In this document: positions 28,329 through 40,593 of the stretch, one piece after another
Layout of the letters: each line of letters opens with the position of its first letter
Position numbering within the stretch: the first letter of the stretch is position 1
DNA from: Arthrobacter antioxidans
Lineage (GTDB): Bacteria > Actinomycetota > Actinomycetes > Actinomycetales > Micrococcaceae
Direction of reading: 5' to 3'
Assembly (NCBI RefSeq): GCF_023100725.1
Contig: NZ_CP095501.1
Span: 992,001-1,056,000 of the forward strand
Length of the DNA: 64,000 bases
Translations under genes and position numbers: made by a program
The notes under the pieces: model-generated
Seen by the model: the letters and a program-made list of their open reading frames with translations, nothing else
The model's database searches: none
What the model was told of the DNA's origin: nothing

Positions 28329-29810
28329 ATGGCTGTCACCGCCGACCAGGAGAAGGCAGTACTCGACAAGGTGCCCACCGGGCTCCTGATCGGTGGTCAG
28401 TGGCGGGCGTCGTCGTCCGGTGCCACCTTCGACGTCGAGGACCCGGCGACCGGCCGCACCCTGCTCACGCTGGCGGACGCGACCCCCGAGGACGGCATGG
28501 CCGCGCTCGACGCCGCCGTCGCCGCGCAGGCCGACTGGGCGCGCACCGCCCCGCGCGAGCGGGGGGAGATCCTGCGGCGTGCCTTCGACCTCGTCACCGC
28601 GCGCGCCGACGAGTTCGCCCTCCTGATGACGCTCGAGATGGGCAAGCCGCTGGCCGAGGCGCGCGGCGAGGTCACCTACGGCGCGGAGTTCCTGCGCTGG
28701 TTCTCCGAGGAGGCCGTGCGGACCTCGGGCCGGTACTCCGTCTCGCCCGACGGGAAGTCCCGCCTGCTCGTGAGCAAGAAGCCCGTGGGGCCGTGCCTGC
28801 TCATCACGCCGTGGAACTTCCCGCTGGCCATGGCGACGCGGAAGATCGCGCCCGCCATCGCCGCAGGCTGCACCATGGTGCTCAAGCCCGCGAACCTGAC
28901 CCCGCTCACGTCCTCGCTGTTCGCCACCGTCCTGCAGGAGGCAGGCCTCCCCGCCGGCGTGCTGAACATCGTCAACACCACCACCGCCGGGGACGTCACC
29001 GGCCCGCTCATCGAGGATGCGCGCCTGCGCAAGCTCTCCTTCACCGGATCCACCCCCGTGGGCCGCAGCCTCCTTGCGGCCGCGTCGAAGAACGTCCTGC
29101 GGACCTCCATGGAGCTCGGCGGCAATGCGCCGTTCGTCGTGTTCGAGGACGCCGACCTCGACGCCGCGGTGACCGGCGCGATGCTGGCGAAGCTCCGGAA
29201 CATGGGCGAGGCCTGCACGGCCGCCAACCGCTTCATCGTCCACGAATCGGTGGCCGACCGCTTCGCTGCCGCCCTGGCCGAGCGCATGGAGGGCATGACC
29301 CCGGCGCGCGGCACGGAGGACGCCTCGAAGCTGGGTCCGCTGATCGACCGGAAGAGCCGCGACAAGGTCCACGAGCTCGTGACCGCGGCCGTCGGTGACG
29401 GCGCGGTCACCGTCACCGGTGGCGCCCCCGTGGCCGGCGACGGCTACTTCTACCAGGCCACCGTGCTGAAGGACGTGCCCCGATCCTCGCGCATCATGCG
29501 GGAGGAGATCTTCGGCCCCGTGGCGCCGATCATCACGTTCAGCACCGAGGACGAAGCGGTGGAACTGGCGAACGACACCGAGTACGGCCTCGTCGCCTAC
29601 GTCTTCACGCGCGACCTCAACCGCGGCCTGCGCATGGGCGAGCGGCTGGACACCGGCATGCTGGGCCTCAACGCCGGCGTGGTGTCCAACGCCGCAGCAC
29701 CGTTCGGTGGGGTCAAGCAGTCGGGCCTCGGCCGCGAGGGCGGCGCGGAGGGCATCGAGGAGTACCTGTACACGCAGTACGTGGGCATCGCGGACCCCTA
29801 CGCCTCCTAG
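28329..29810 (+). CDS. gabD: NAD(P)-dependent succinate-semialdehyde dehydrogenase
   Basis: 493 residues of the aldehyde dehydrogenase superfamily. The nucleotide-site TPWNFPLAMATRKIAPA, the general base in SMELGGNAPF (Glu262) and the nucleophile in MGEACTAANRF (Cys296) are all present, as is the EEIFGPVAPI block. It oxidises succinate semialdehyde to succinate, closing the GABA route into the TCA cycle. The substrate is inferred from overall similarity to GabD; related semialdehydes are possible. AAGGAG precedes the ATG at good spacing. No GABA transaminase gene lies beside it. Confidence 0.88.
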   Translation: MAVTADQEKAVLDKVPTGLLIGGQWRASSSGATFDVEDPATGRTLLTLADATPEDGMAALDAAVAAQADWARTAPRERGEILRRAFDLVTARADEFALLMTLEMGKPLAEARGEVTYGAEFLRWFSEEAVRTSGRYSVSPDGKSRLLVSKKPVGPCLLITPWNFPLAMATRKIAPAIAAGCTMVLKPANLTPLTSSLFATVLQEAGLPAGVLNIVNTTTAGDVTGPLIEDARLRKLSFTGSTPVGRSLLAAASKNVLRTSMELGGNAPFVVFEDADLDAAVTGAMLAKLRNMGEACTAANRFIVHESVADRFAAALAERMEGMTPARGTEDASKLGPLIDRKSRDKVHELVTAAVGDGAVTVTGGAPVAGDGYFYQATVLKDVPRSSRIMREEIFGPVAPIITFSTEDEAVELANDTEYGLVAYVFTRDLNRGLRMGERLDTGMLGLNAGVVSNAAAPFGGVKQSGLGREGGAEGIEEYLYTQYVGIADPYAS

Positions 29811-29838
29811 GACCCCCGGGACGTCCCGGACGGCGCAG

Positions 29839-29868
29839 GGAGGCCGGCACCCGAGGGTGCCGGCCTCC
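29839..29868. terminator. Bidirectional hairpin terminator between gabD and tgpA
   Basis: A perfect 13-base stem (29839-29851 with 29856-29868) closes on a CGAG loop. It lies between convergent genes. There is no T tract, as is usual for this G+C range. Confidence 0.7.
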
Positions 29869-29889
29869 GTGCGTCAGGGGGCCTCCGCC

Positions 29890-32310
29890 TCAGCGGCGCC
29901 CGCCGCCCCGGAACCGGTTGAGCAGTGACTGCGGGAACATCCGCGCCCTGACCCGGGTGGACCACGTGCTGCCCGCCCGCAGCGCCTGCGTGACGGTGTC
30001 GACGTCGTCCCAGCGCGGTGCGGCGACCGCTCGCGCACGGGTCGACGCCGGCGCGGGCCCGGAGCCGGAGCCGTGGTCCGCGTACTCCTCGAACTCGTAG
30101 GCCGCGCGCAGGCGGGAGAGGGACGTGGCGGGGTCGCCCTCGAACCCGGCGTCGCGGGCGAGCCGCCCGGCGAAGGTGCGGGGCGTGTCGGTGGGCTCCA
30201 GCCGGTGGCCGTAGTCACCGGCGATCTCCGTCGTCTCGGCCCAGGCCGCGGTCGCCGCCCCGTCGAGGTCCCTGCCGTTCGTGTCCTCCGTGCCTCCTGC
30301 GGCCTCGCGGACGACGACGGTGCGGCGTCGGGCGCGGGTCCTCGCCGTCCGCAGCAGGAACGGCAGCAGTGCGAGCAGCACGACGCCGAGGCCCACCAGG
30401 GTGCCGGTCACGGACCGGGCCTCGTCCTCGGCCGCCCCGCCTCCGGCCTGCCCCTCGTCCTGCGCGGGGTCCGTCGCGGACGCCGACCCGTCCGGGACGG
30501 GCGGATTGCCGCCCGGGTTGAGCGCGTCGGAATCGTCCGCCCGCGGACCCACCGGCGAGAACGCCTGCTGCGCGTAGGCGGGCACCACGCCGCGGGACGG
30601 CGTGGGCTCGAACTGGACCCAGCCCACGCCCTCGAAGTACAGCTCGGGCCACGCGTGCGCGTTGCGGGAATCGACCACGAACTCGCGGAGTTCCGTGCCC
30701 TCGGGGCCCTCATCGGTGTCGCCCGTGGGGCTGCCCGGGGTGTAGCCGATCGCCACGCGGCTGGGAATGCCCGCCGCCCGGGCCATGACCGCCATGGTGC
30801 CGGCGTAGTGCACGCAGTACCCGGACTTCGCCTCGAGGAAGCGGGCCATCACATCCATGCCGCTGCCGTCGTACCCGCCGTCCACGGGGGCCTCCACCGA
30901 ATAGGAGAAGTCGGGACCGCGCAGGTAGCTCTGGATGGCGATGGCCTTGTCGTAGGGGTTCACGAACTCGTCGGTGACCTCCGCGGTCCTCGTCCTGACG
31001 ATCTCCGGGGTGTCCTCCGGCAGCGCCGTGAAGACCTCGGCGACGGCGTCCGGGTCCGAGGGCCCGATCACGCCGAGCCCCTCGCGTGTCAGGTCCGCCG
31101 CGCGGCTCTGCACCAGGTATTCCTGGCGTGCGGTCGATCCGCCGTCGGTGGACAGGATGGAGAGGTTCGCCGGGTCCCAGGCCCACGCCCCGGCGAGGTT
31201 CGTGACGCCCGTGGGCGCATAGGGGGCCACGAGCCAGGGGCTCGCGTAGCTCTGCGTGGTGACCCGGGTGGACACGGGGCTGCTCCGGGGCAGGTCCTCC
31301 GGCGTGCCGTCCTCGGCCCCGATGTCGGCCACGCCCGTCTCGCGGTCGTTGATCCGCTGGTCCGGCTCCCAGCGCCGGCCGCTGAAGTCCTCGAGGGTGA
31401 CCGCGCGGAGGTACAGGGGCACGTCCGAGTTGGTGGAGTAGGTGATGCGGCCGAAGCCGGTGGGGTTACGGAGGTCGTTGCCGAGGGTCACCGCAGGGTT
31501 CAGCCCGGTGGCGGTGCCCCACACGTTGAGCCGCGCGCCCTGCGGGAAGGTACCGGAGGTGAACCCCGGGATGGTCGTCGGCAGGGCCACCGTCACGGCG
31601 AGTGCCGCCGCGCCGATGATCGCGCTCCGGCCCGCGAAGCCGGTGGAGGCGCGCGCGCCGCCCGAGGCGAGGCGGTCCTCCCGCCGCTGCGCGAGCGCCA
31701 GGAGGAACAGGAACGCCAGCACGGTGGCCACGAACGCGGGCATCCCCACGCCGTCGGGCTTCACGACGGCGGGGGTCACCAGGATGGTGAAGAGCCCGAG
31801 GCCGCTCGCCGCCGGCATGCTGAGGGTCGTGGAGACGAGGTCGATGATGATGGCGATGAGCCCCAGGGCCGCGCACAGGACCAGGACGAGGCCGGCTCCC
31901 GGGAGCACGGGCGCCACCTGGGAGACGACGGTCTCCTCCGCCTGGTCGAGGAGGCGCTGCAGTTGCAGTGCGGTCCCCGGACCGGGGATGACGCCGAGGA
32001 TGCTCTGCCGCGGGAAGAACCCCGCCGTCAGCGCCCCGACGAGCGCGAGCACGCCGACCAGCGCCGTGACGGCGCCGTTCAGGCGCAGGGTCCGGGTCAG
32101 CGCCATGGCGAGGAGCACGGGGACGAGCGTCCGGAGCACGGGACCGAGCCACGTCCACGGCTCGACGACGCCGTTGAGGCTGGTGGAGGCGGCGAGCACG
32201 GCGAGCAGCACGGCACCCGTGACGGCCCAGTGCCAGGGGTCGCCCGGAGGCGCCGGCGGCGGCGCCGGGGGAGCCTGGGTCGGCGCGGGGCGCGAGAGGG
32301 TGGCGGTCAT
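29890..32310 (-). CDS. TgpA-like transglutaminase membrane protein
   Basis: 806 residues. About six N-terminal membrane segments are followed by an extracytoplasmic transglutaminase-like domain with Cys499 (SGYCVHYAGTM), His552 (NAHAWPELYF) and Glu568 (GWVQFEPTPS) in the third catalytic position, then a last membrane helix and a cytoplasmic DUF4129-like tail. Such proteins act with MoxR ATPases and DUF58 proteins; they may cross-link or process envelope proteins. The ATG overlaps the DUF58 stop as ATGA. It is the last gene of the moxR, DUF58, tgpA operon. Confidence 0.88.
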   Translation of the reverse strand: MTATLSRPAPTQAPPAPPPAPPGDPWHWAVTGAVLLAVLAASTSLNGVVEPWTWLGPVLRTLVPVLLAMALTRTLRLNGAVTALVGVLALVGALTAGFFPRQSILGVIPGPGTALQLQRLLDQAEETVVSQVAPVLPGAGLVLVLCAALGLIAIIIDLVSTTLSMPAASGLGLFTILVTPAVVKPDGVGMPAFVATVLAFLFLLALAQRREDRLASGGARASTGFAGRSAIIGAAALAVTVALPTTIPGFTSGTFPQGARLNVWGTATGLNPAVTLGNDLRNPTGFGRITYSTNSDVPLYLRAVTLEDFSGRRWEPDQRINDRETGVADIGAEDGTPEDLPRSSPVSTRVTTQSYASPWLVAPYAPTGVTNLAGAWAWDPANLSILSTDGGSTARQEYLVQSRAADLTREGLGVIGPSDPDAVAEVFTALPEDTPEIVRTRTAEVTDEFVNPYDKAIAIQSYLRGPDFSYSVEAPVDGGYDGSGMDVMARFLEAKSGYCVHYAGTMAVMARAAGIPSRVAIGYTPGSPTGDTDEGPEGTELREFVVDSRNAHAWPELYFEGVGWVQFEPTPSRGVVPAYAQQAFSPVGPRADDSDALNPGGNPPVPDGSASATDPAQDEGQAGGGAAEDEARSVTGTLVGLGVVLLALLPFLLRTARTRARRRTVVVREAAGGTEDTNGRDLDGAATAAWAETTEIAGDYGHRLEPTDTPRTFAGRLARDAGFEGDPATSLSRLRAAYEFEEYADHGSGSGPAPASTRARAVAAPRWDDVDTVTQALRAGSTWSTRVRARMFPQSLLNRFRGGGRR

Positions 32311-33845
32311 TCCCGCCCCCCGGGGACGGCGCCGTGGGCGGACCGCCCGCGCGGCGTCGAGCCCGCGCTCGAGGAGGCGTGTGCGGATGCCCGGCCCACG
32401 GCGTGCTCGAGGCCGGCCCAGACGACGGGCAGCCTCGCCGAGGGCGAGGCCGCCGTGGCATGCCAGCCCGCCTCGCGCAGGATGTCCAGCTGGGGCTGCG
32501 ACTCGGCGGGGCGGTCGGTGACGAGGATGGCGTAGGCCGGTGAGCCGTAGTCGGACGCCGAGGCCAGGGCCCGTGCATCCTCCGCGGTGATCAGGCCGAG
32601 GACGGCGATCAGCGGCCCGCGGTGCCCGGTCGCGGCGAGGCGGTCCAGCAGGTGGTCGCCGAAGGCGGCGTGCAGGGCCCTGGTGTGCGGGCCCTTCGCG
32701 GGTGCCTCGGCCGCCCGCCGGCGCACGCGGCGCATTCCGCTGCGTGCCGCCTCGCCCGCCTGCACGGCGGTACTGCCCGCGTGGTCGGTGTGGCCGTGCG
32801 AGCGGTGCCCGGCCTCGGGTGCGAGTTCGAGGGCCGCGAGTCCCTCGGCGATGCCCTCGATGGCGCCCTGCCCGTGGTGCTCCTCCTCGGACGGGAACGG
32901 CGCCGAGGGTGAGTGCAGGAGGGCGGGCACCCCCTGCTGGTCGAGGAACCGCAGGGCGTAGCCGCGTTCGAGCAGGTGCGCGCTGATCGACATGGCGGCG
33001 GTGACGGCCCACTCGAAGGTCGGCGACGTGGACAGCCCGTTGTCGGCGGACCCGTCACCGCCGAAGACCGCGCCGAACCCGGTACTGAAGCTGTGGTGCC
33101 GCTGGTCCAGCAGCAGGGTGGCCTGCGGTGTGGTGACCGATTCCTCCTGGCGCACCATGAGCTCGCTGTGGCGTGCCGTCGCGGCCCAGTGCACGCGCCG
33201 CAGGGAGTCGCCGTGCCGGTACTCGCGCGTCATGACGTCGTCGTCGCTCGGGTTGGCCTGGCGTCGTGTCGCGGCCATGCCGTCGTTCCCGCGGGACCCG
33301 GCGAGCGCGGAGACGAGCAGCTCGACCGGCGCGGGGGTGACGACCAGCGGGTCCGCCGTGCCGAGGACGTGGCGGGACCTCGCGAGGCCGAACGGGTCCG
33401 TGAACTCGGCCGTGACGGGCCCGATCTCGTAGACGCCGCGCGAGGCGGAGCGGATCCGGTACTCGTAGAGGGAGACGCCGTCGCGGGTGGGGTTGCGCGA
33501 GGGGTAGCTGAACCGGGGCGCCTGGCCGAACCGCGCAGGGAGCTGCTCCTCCATGGCGATGCTCGCCCCGCCCGCGACGCTCGCCGTCAGGGAGAGCGTG
33601 ACGGTGGTCGTGGATCCGATCTCCATGGTCTGCGGCTGGAACCGGCGGCCCACCGTGAACCGCGGTTTGACGAGCCGGAGGACGATGACGGAGGCCAGCG
33701 GCAGGGCGAGCAGCAGGATCCCCACGTAGAGGAGGTCCCGGCGGCCGAGGACCTGCGCGGAGAGCAGCGCCACCACGGCGCTGAGGACGAACCCCCAGCC
33801 GCGCACGGTGAGGACATCCGAGGGGAGCTTCTCGATGAGGTTCAT
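32307..33845 (-). CDS. DUF58 domain membrane protein
   Basis: 512 residues. Two N-terminal membrane helices (within 18-62) are followed by a beta-rich region and a von Willebrand-A-like DUF58 core. The signature EYRHGDSLRRVHWAATARHSE is near residue 210, preceded by VMTREY. DUF58 proteins work with MoxR ATPases, possibly as chaperoned adaptors. It lies 48 bases after moxR and overlaps tgpA. No Shine-Dalgarno is evident at the ATG, so coupling to moxR translation or a processed start is possible. Confidence 0.87.
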   Translation of the reverse strand: MNLIEKLPSDVLTVRGWGFVLSAVVALLSAQVLGRRDLLYVGILLLALPLASVIVLRLVKPRFTVGRRFQPQTMEIGSTTTVTLSLTASVAGGASIAMEEQLPARFGQAPRFSYPSRNPTRDGVSLYEYRIRSASRGVYEIGPVTAEFTDPFGLARSRHVLGTADPLVVTPAPVELLVSALAGSRGNDGMAATRRQANPSDDDVMTREYRHGDSLRRVHWAATARHSELMVRQEESVTTPQATLLLDQRHHSFSTGFGAVFGGDGSADNGLSTSPTFEWAVTAAMSISAHLLERGYALRFLDQQGVPALLHSPSAPFPSEEEHHGQGAIEGIAEGLAALELAPEAGHRSHGHTDHAGSTAVQAGEAARSGMRRVRRRAAEAPAKGPHTRALHAAFGDHLLDRLAATGHRGPLIAVLGLITAEDARALASASDYGSPAYAILVTDRPAESQPQLDILREAGWHATAASPSARLPVVWAGLEHAVGRASAHASSSAGSTPRGRSAHGAVPGGRE

Positions 33846-33893
33846 CAGGGGCCGCCGGACGCTAGGAGGTGGGGGTGCCGGGACGGGGGAGCG

Positions 33894-34910
<1,017 letters not shown>

Positions 34911-35084
34911 GGGTACCCTCCATGCGTGCGGCTGCCGCGCCGAGCGGCGCCGGAGGGCCGGGATCGCTCGACACGCAGGGAACGGCAGCGGCCGTTCCGG
35001 CGCGGGGCAGGACAGACCGAGCTGAATGATTCAACAGGTTACTAGCTCAACTTGCTTCCCGGGCGATTAGTTCCGTACCACAAC

Positions 35085-35090
35085 TAGGCT
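35085..35090 (+). promoter_or_regulatory. Leaderless promoter -10 for tatD
   Basis: TAGGCT, seven bases, then the ATG at 35098. Confidence 0.45.
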
Positions 35091-35097
35091 GGGAACC

Positions 35098-36069
35098 ATG
35101 TGTACCAGCACCCTGCCCGTCCGTCACCCCTACGCCGTGGGGGAGACACCGCCCGCCTACCGCGAACCGGAGCAGGCGGGGATGCCCGACGGCGGTGACG
35201 GCGCCGGGGACGACACCCCGGCTGCCCGACGGCGCCGCAAGGGGGCGTACCTGCCGCTGCCGGAGCCGTTGCCGGTGCCCGTCATCGACAACCACACACA
35301 CTTCGACTTCCAGGAGGGGGCGGTGGAGGTGTCGATCGGCGGGGCCCTCGATGCCGCCGGGGCCGCCGGGGTGCGGGGCGCGGTGCAGGTCGGCACGGAC
35401 CTGGCGTCCTCGCGCTTCACGGCCGCCGTCGTCGAGCAGGACCGCCGGCTCCTCGGGGCGGTGGCACTGCATCCCAACGAGGCGCCGCTGCTGGCCGCGG
35501 CGGGAACGCTCGACGACGCCCTCTCGGAGATCGAGCAGCTCGCGGCCGGCCCGCGCATCCGCGCCCTCGGCGAGACGGGCCTGGACTACTTCCGCACGGG
35601 CGAGGACGGCCGGGGCAGCCAGCTGGCATCCTTCCGCAGCCACATCGACATCGCCCGCCGCCTGGGCAGGGCGCTGCAGATCCACGACCGCGAGGCGCAC
35701 GACGACGTCGTGGCGACGCTGCTCTCCGACACCGCGCCGGACCGCGTGGTGCTGCACTGCTTCTCGGGCGACGCCGATCTCGCACGGACCTGCAACGAGC
35801 ACGGCTGGTACATGTCCTTCGCCGGCACCGTGACGTTCAAGAACGCCGCGAACCTGCGCGAGGCCCTCCTCGTGGCCGATCCCGCGCTCGTGCTGACCGA
35901 GACCGACGCCCCGTTCCTCACCCCGCACCCGTACCGCGGCCGGCCCAACGCCTCCTACGCCGTGCCGTACACCGTGCGGGCCATGGCAGGGATCCTCGAC
36001 ACCGACCTCGACGCCCTGTGCGCTCGGCTGACGGCGAACACCGAAGCCGTCTACGGCAGCTGGGACTGA
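35098..36069 (+). CDS. tatD: TatD-family metal-dependent DNase
   Basis: 323 residues of the amidohydrolase superfamily. Metal ligands are visible in VIDNHTHFDF (two His), GETGLDYFR (Glu), LQIHDREAHDD, VLHCFSGDADLA and LTETDAPFLTP (Asp). TatD proteins are 3'-5' exonucleases linked to DNA repair. About 60 residues precede the barrel. In related genomes tatD lies between metG and rpfB; here the next gene is rsmA. The ATG appears leaderless. Confidence 0.92.
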   Translation: MCTSTLPVRHPYAVGETPPAYREPEQAGMPDGGDGAGDDTPAARRRRKGAYLPLPEPLPVPVIDNHTHFDFQEGAVEVSIGGALDAAGAAGVRGAVQVGTDLASSRFTAAVVEQDRRLLGAVALHPNEAPLLAAAGTLDDALSEIEQLAAGPRIRALGETGLDYFRTGEDGRGSQLASFRSHIDIARRLGRALQIHDREAHDDVVATLLSDTAPDRVVLHCFSGDADLARTCNEHGWYMSFAGTVTFKNAANLREALLVADPALVLTETDAPFLTPHPYRGRPNASYAVPYTVRAMAGILDTDLDALCARLTANTEAVYGSWD

Positions 36070-36121
36070 CCCGGCGGGCAGGACCGTACCGGGACGCCCG
36101 GAAAACGGGTGGCCCACGGAC

Positions 36122-36156
36122 ACCACCCGAGTGTCCGTCCGGACCACTCGGGTGGT
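36122..36156. terminator. Hairpin after tatD
   Basis: ACCACCCGAGTG (36122-36133) pairs perfectly with CACTCGGGTGGT (36145-36156), 11-base loop. It starts 53 bases after the tatD stop and is a probable terminator without a T tract. Confidence 0.55.
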
Positions 36157-36284
36157 CGGCACGCGTGCCGGGCCTCGGGCACCTCCGTAATGTTCAGGGA
36201 GGCAGAGCTGCCCGCCGCGTCGCACCGGCGCAGGCGATGCCCTCCCGCCGCCCTTCTCCTGAGACCGGAAGCCGGCGGCAGGCC

Positions 36285-36315
36285 GGTGGTCTCCCTCCCC
36301 AGCCGGGAGACCACC
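36285..36315. repeat. Second perfect hairpin in the tatD-rsmA spacer
   Basis: GGTGGTCTCCC (36285-36295) pairs with GGGAGACCACC (36305-36315) around a nine-base loop. It could be a terminator or part of a structured RNA. Confidence 0.5.
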
Positions 36316-36396
36316 CAGCGGGTCGGCGGCGCCCGGAGTCCCCCTTGAGACCAGGGGCTCCACCAGGCGTCGCCGACCCCGGCACGGACGGACCGA

Positions 36397-36402
36397 TACG
36401 AT
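36397..36402 (+). promoter_or_regulatory. Leaderless promoter -10 for rsmA
   Basis: TACGAT, six bases, then the GTG at 36409. Confidence 0.5.
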
Positions 36403-36408
36403 GGCAGG

Positions 36409-37302
36409 GTGACCACGCCCCCCGCCGCCGGCCCGCCCGCACCCCTCTTCGGAGCAGCGGACATCCGCCGCCTGGCAGCCGAGGTGGACATCCGCCCCAC
36501 CAAGACCCTCGGCCAGAACTTCGTGATCGACGGCAACACCATCCGCCGGATCGTCGCCGCCGCGAACCTCGGCCCCGCCGAGACCGTCCTCGAGGTGGGG
36601 CCCGGCCTCGGGTCCCTCACCCTCGGCCTGCTCGACGCCGCGGAGCGCGTCGTCGCCGTCGAGATCGATCCCGTCCTCGCCGGGAAGCTGCCGGAGACCA
36701 TCGCCCGGTGGCGGCCCGATCGCGCCGCGGCCCTCGACGTGGTCCTCGAGGACGCCCTGCGCGTGACCACCCTGCCGCACGCCCCCACCTCGCTCGTGGC
36801 CAACCTGCCTTACAACGTCGCGGTCCCCGTGGTCCTGAACCTGCTCGAGCGCTTCCCGTCCCTCGGCCACGGGCTCGTCATGGTGCAGGACGAGGTGGCG
36901 GACCGGCTGGCCGCGCCTCCCGGATCGAGGACCTACGGCGTCCCGTCCGTGAAGGCCGCCTGGTACTCGACCATGGCCAAGGCCGGGGTGATCGGCATGA
37001 ACGTGTTCTGGCCGGCGCCGAAGATCGCCTCGGGCCTCGTCCGCTTCACCCGCCGGGACCCGCCCGTGACCACCGCGACCCGCGAGGAGGTCTTCGCCGT
37101 CATCGACGCCGCCTTCGCCCAGCGCCGGAAGACGCTCCGCGCGGCCCTCGCGGGCTGGGCCGGCAGCCCGGTCCTGGCGGAGCAGGCCCTCCGGGCGGCC
37201 GGGGTGGACCCGACCGCCCGCGGCGAGGTCCTCGACATCACGGCGTTCGCGCGCATCGCGGAGGCCCGCGCGGACGCCGCGGGCGCCGCCCCCACGCACT
37301 GA
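36409..37302 (+). CDS. rsmA: 16S rRNA (adenine1518/1519-N6)-dimethyltransferase
   Basis: 297 residues of the KsgA family. The SAM motif [16 protein letters not shown], the acidic [12 protein letters not shown] loop and the catalytic [14 protein letters not shown] motif are all present, preceded by [11 protein letters not shown]. It dimethylates two adjacent adenines near the 3' end of 16S rRNA. The start is a leaderless GTG. ispE follows 80 bases downstream under its own -10 box. Confidence 0.95.
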   Translation: MTTPPAAGPPAPLFGAADIRRLAAEVDIRPTKTLGQNFVIDGNTIRRIVAAANLGPAETVLEVGPGLGSLTLGLLDAAERVVAVEIDPVLAGKLPETIARWRPDRAAALDVVLEDALRVTTLPHAPTSLVANLPYNVAVPVVLNLLERFPSLGHGLVMVQDEVADRLAAPPGSRTYGVPSVKAAWYSTMAKAGVIGMNVFWPAPKIASGLVRFTRRDPPVTTATREEVFAVIDAAFAQRRKTLRAALAGWAGSPVLAEQALRAAGVDPTARGEVLDITAFARIAEARADAAGAAPTH

Positions 37303-37369
37303 CGCCGCAGGCCGGTCGCAGGGCAGGGACGGGAGAAGTCACAGGAGGATCCGCGGAACACGGGTGCGT

Positions 37370-37375
37370 TAGGTT
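37370..37375 (+). promoter_or_regulatory. Leaderless promoter -10 for ispE
   Basis: TAGGTT, seven bases, then the ATG at 37383. Confidence 0.45.
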
Positions 37376-37382
37376 GGTGGGT

Positions 37383-38354
37383 ATGGCCTCGGGCAGAACC
37401 TTCGACATGCGCTCCGGCGCCCGGTCCGTGCGCGTCAGGGCGCCGGGGAAGATCAACGTGTCCCTCACGGTGGGCCCGCCCCGGGAGGACGGCTACCACG
37501 GGATCGCCAGTGTCTTCCTCGCGGTGTCCCTGTACGAGGAGGTCACGGCCACGGAGACGGCCGGGGACGCCATCAGCGTGGGCGTCAACGGCGAGGGCAC
37601 TTTCAACCTCCCCGCCGCGTCCATCCCGCTGGACCGCACCAACCTCGCGGTGCGCGCCGCGGAACTCCTCGCCGAGGTCAGCCCCCGGCGCACCGGCGTG
37701 CACCTCGACATCACCAAGCGCGTGCCGATCGCCGGCGGCATGGGCGGCGGGTCGGCCGACGCCGCCGCGGCCCTGCTCGCCTGCGACGCCCTGTGGGGCA
37801 GCGGCTTCACCCGCGACGAGCTGGCGAGGATCGCCGTGGACCTCGGCGCCGACGTGCCGTTCGCGCTCGTCGGCGGGACCGCCGTCGGGCTCGGCGTGGG
37901 GGACCGGCTGACCCCCGCCATCTCGAAGACACCCCTGCACTGGGTGCTCGTGACCTCCGACTACGGACTCTCCACGCCCGAGGTGTACCGCACGCTGGAC
38001 GCGATTCGCCTCCGCGAGGGCATCGAGCCGGACCCGCAGCCGGCCATCGATCCCGCGATCCTCGGCGCCATGCGGGCGGGCGACGCCCTCACACTGGCCC
38101 CGCTGCTGCACAACGACCTCCAGCGCGCCTCGATCGAGCTCGCCCCCGGGCTGGGCGATATCCTTGAGACGGGGGAGGCCGCTGGTGCGCTCGCCGGGAT
38201 CGTGTCCGGATCGGGTCCCACCATCGCCTTCCTCACCCAGAGCTCGGGCCACGCGGCCGAACTGGAGTCGCTCCTCGGGGCCGAGGGGCTGCAGGCGATG
38301 ACCGTCCACGGTCCGGCCCACGGGGCGCGGATCGCCACAGAATCCGCGGCCTGA
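37383..38354 (+). CDS. ispE: 4-diphosphocytidyl-2-C-methyl-D-erythritol kinase
   Basis: 323 residues of the GHMP kinase family, a step of the MEP route to isoprenoids. VRVRAPGKINVSLTVGPPRE holds the substrate-binding Lys, PIAGGMGGGSADAAAALL the ATP loop, and GIVSGSGPTIAFL the third motif. The first 14 residues (MASGRTFDMRSGAR) are an added leader. The ATG appears leaderless. An ABC-F gene follows 36 bases downstream. Confidence 0.95.
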   Translation: MASGRTFDMRSGARSVRVRAPGKINVSLTVGPPREDGYHGIASVFLAVSLYEEVTATETAGDAISVGVNGEGTFNLPAASIPLDRTNLAVRAAELLAEVSPRRTGVHLDITKRVPIAGGMGGGSADAAAALLACDALWGSGFTRDELARIAVDLGADVPFALVGGTAVGLGVGDRLTPAISKTPLHWVLVTSDYGLSTPEVYRTLDAIRLREGIEPDPQPAIDPAILGAMRAGDALTLAPLLHNDLQRASIELAPGLGDILETGEAAGALAGIVSGSGPTIAFLTQSSGHAAELESLLGAEGLQAMTVHGPAHGARIATESAA

Positions 38355-38390
38355 CCGCGCACCACCGTTCCAACCGAAAGCAGTATCTCC

Positions 38391-40211
<1,821 letters not shown>

Positions 40212-40386
40212 TCCAGCACGGATCGTCGGGGTTTTTCCCGGTGACGTTTCCCACGTCGCGGAACGCCCGGAGGAGCGTCCCGGGCCTGCCGGGCAGGGGT
40301 GATCCCCGCAGAAGCAGGTAGTGGCGCGTAACAGCCACGTAACCGCACCGTCGCCGGCCGGCAATACGGCGACGTGTCGAACGAGT

Positions 40387-40444
40387 AGGGCCGTGCGTCC
40401 TTTCCCGCCCCGTCGTGGCGCAGGAAGGGCGCACGGCCCTTTTT
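40387..40444 (+). terminator. Rho-independent terminator after the ABC-F gene
   Basis: AGGGCCGTGCG (40387-40397) pairs with CGCACGGCCCT (40430-40440), followed by TTTTT. The interior can pair further (TCCTTTCC with GGAAGG), giving a long stem. It starts about 175 bases after the stop. Confidence 0.8.
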
Positions 40445-40564
40445 GCTGCGTGGAGACGATCGCCAGGAACGGGCGACGGGTGCGCCTGCGGCGCCACCTC
40501 CTTCCCCTCGCAGCCGAGTAGCCGTGCGTCTCATCACAGGTGGTCGGGCGGAGATAGACGAGTG

Positions 40565-40593
40565 TTCAGCTTCCTTACAGCCTGCCCTAGTGT
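40565..40593 (+). promoter_or_regulatory. Candidate promoter of the exopolysaccharide-like operon
   Basis: TTCAGC (40565-40570), 17 bases, TAGTGT (40588-40593). The inverted repeat at 40607-40625 overlaps the predicted start region and could be an operator. Confidence 0.45.

Larger units (their letters stand above)
36070..36408. other. 339-base spacer between tatD and rsmA, hairpin-rich, no gene
   Basis: I see no credible coding region. The spacer has two long perfect hairpins (entered separately), a weaker third one near 36337-36361 (GAGTCCCC against GGGGCTC with one bulged base), and the rsmA -10 box at its right end. Because rsmA seems leaderless, the hairpins would belong to the end of the tatD transcript or to a separate short RNA. 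The rpfB gene often found at this spot is missing. Confidence 0.6.

Noticed and set aside
32311..33012. Apparent N-terminal extension of the TgpA-like protein
   Set aside because: This stretch is out-of-frame DUF58 sequence; the ATG at 32310 overlapping the DUF58 stop is the natural start.
36070..36408. A cyclic-di-AMP riboswitch like those ahead of rpf genes
   Set aside because: I could not match the conserved core by eye, and the rsmA transcript appears leaderless; a covariance search would be decisive.
36018..37382. Open frame running into ispE from tatD
   Set aside because: It reads the spacer and rsmA out of frame; IspE similarity begins near 37383.
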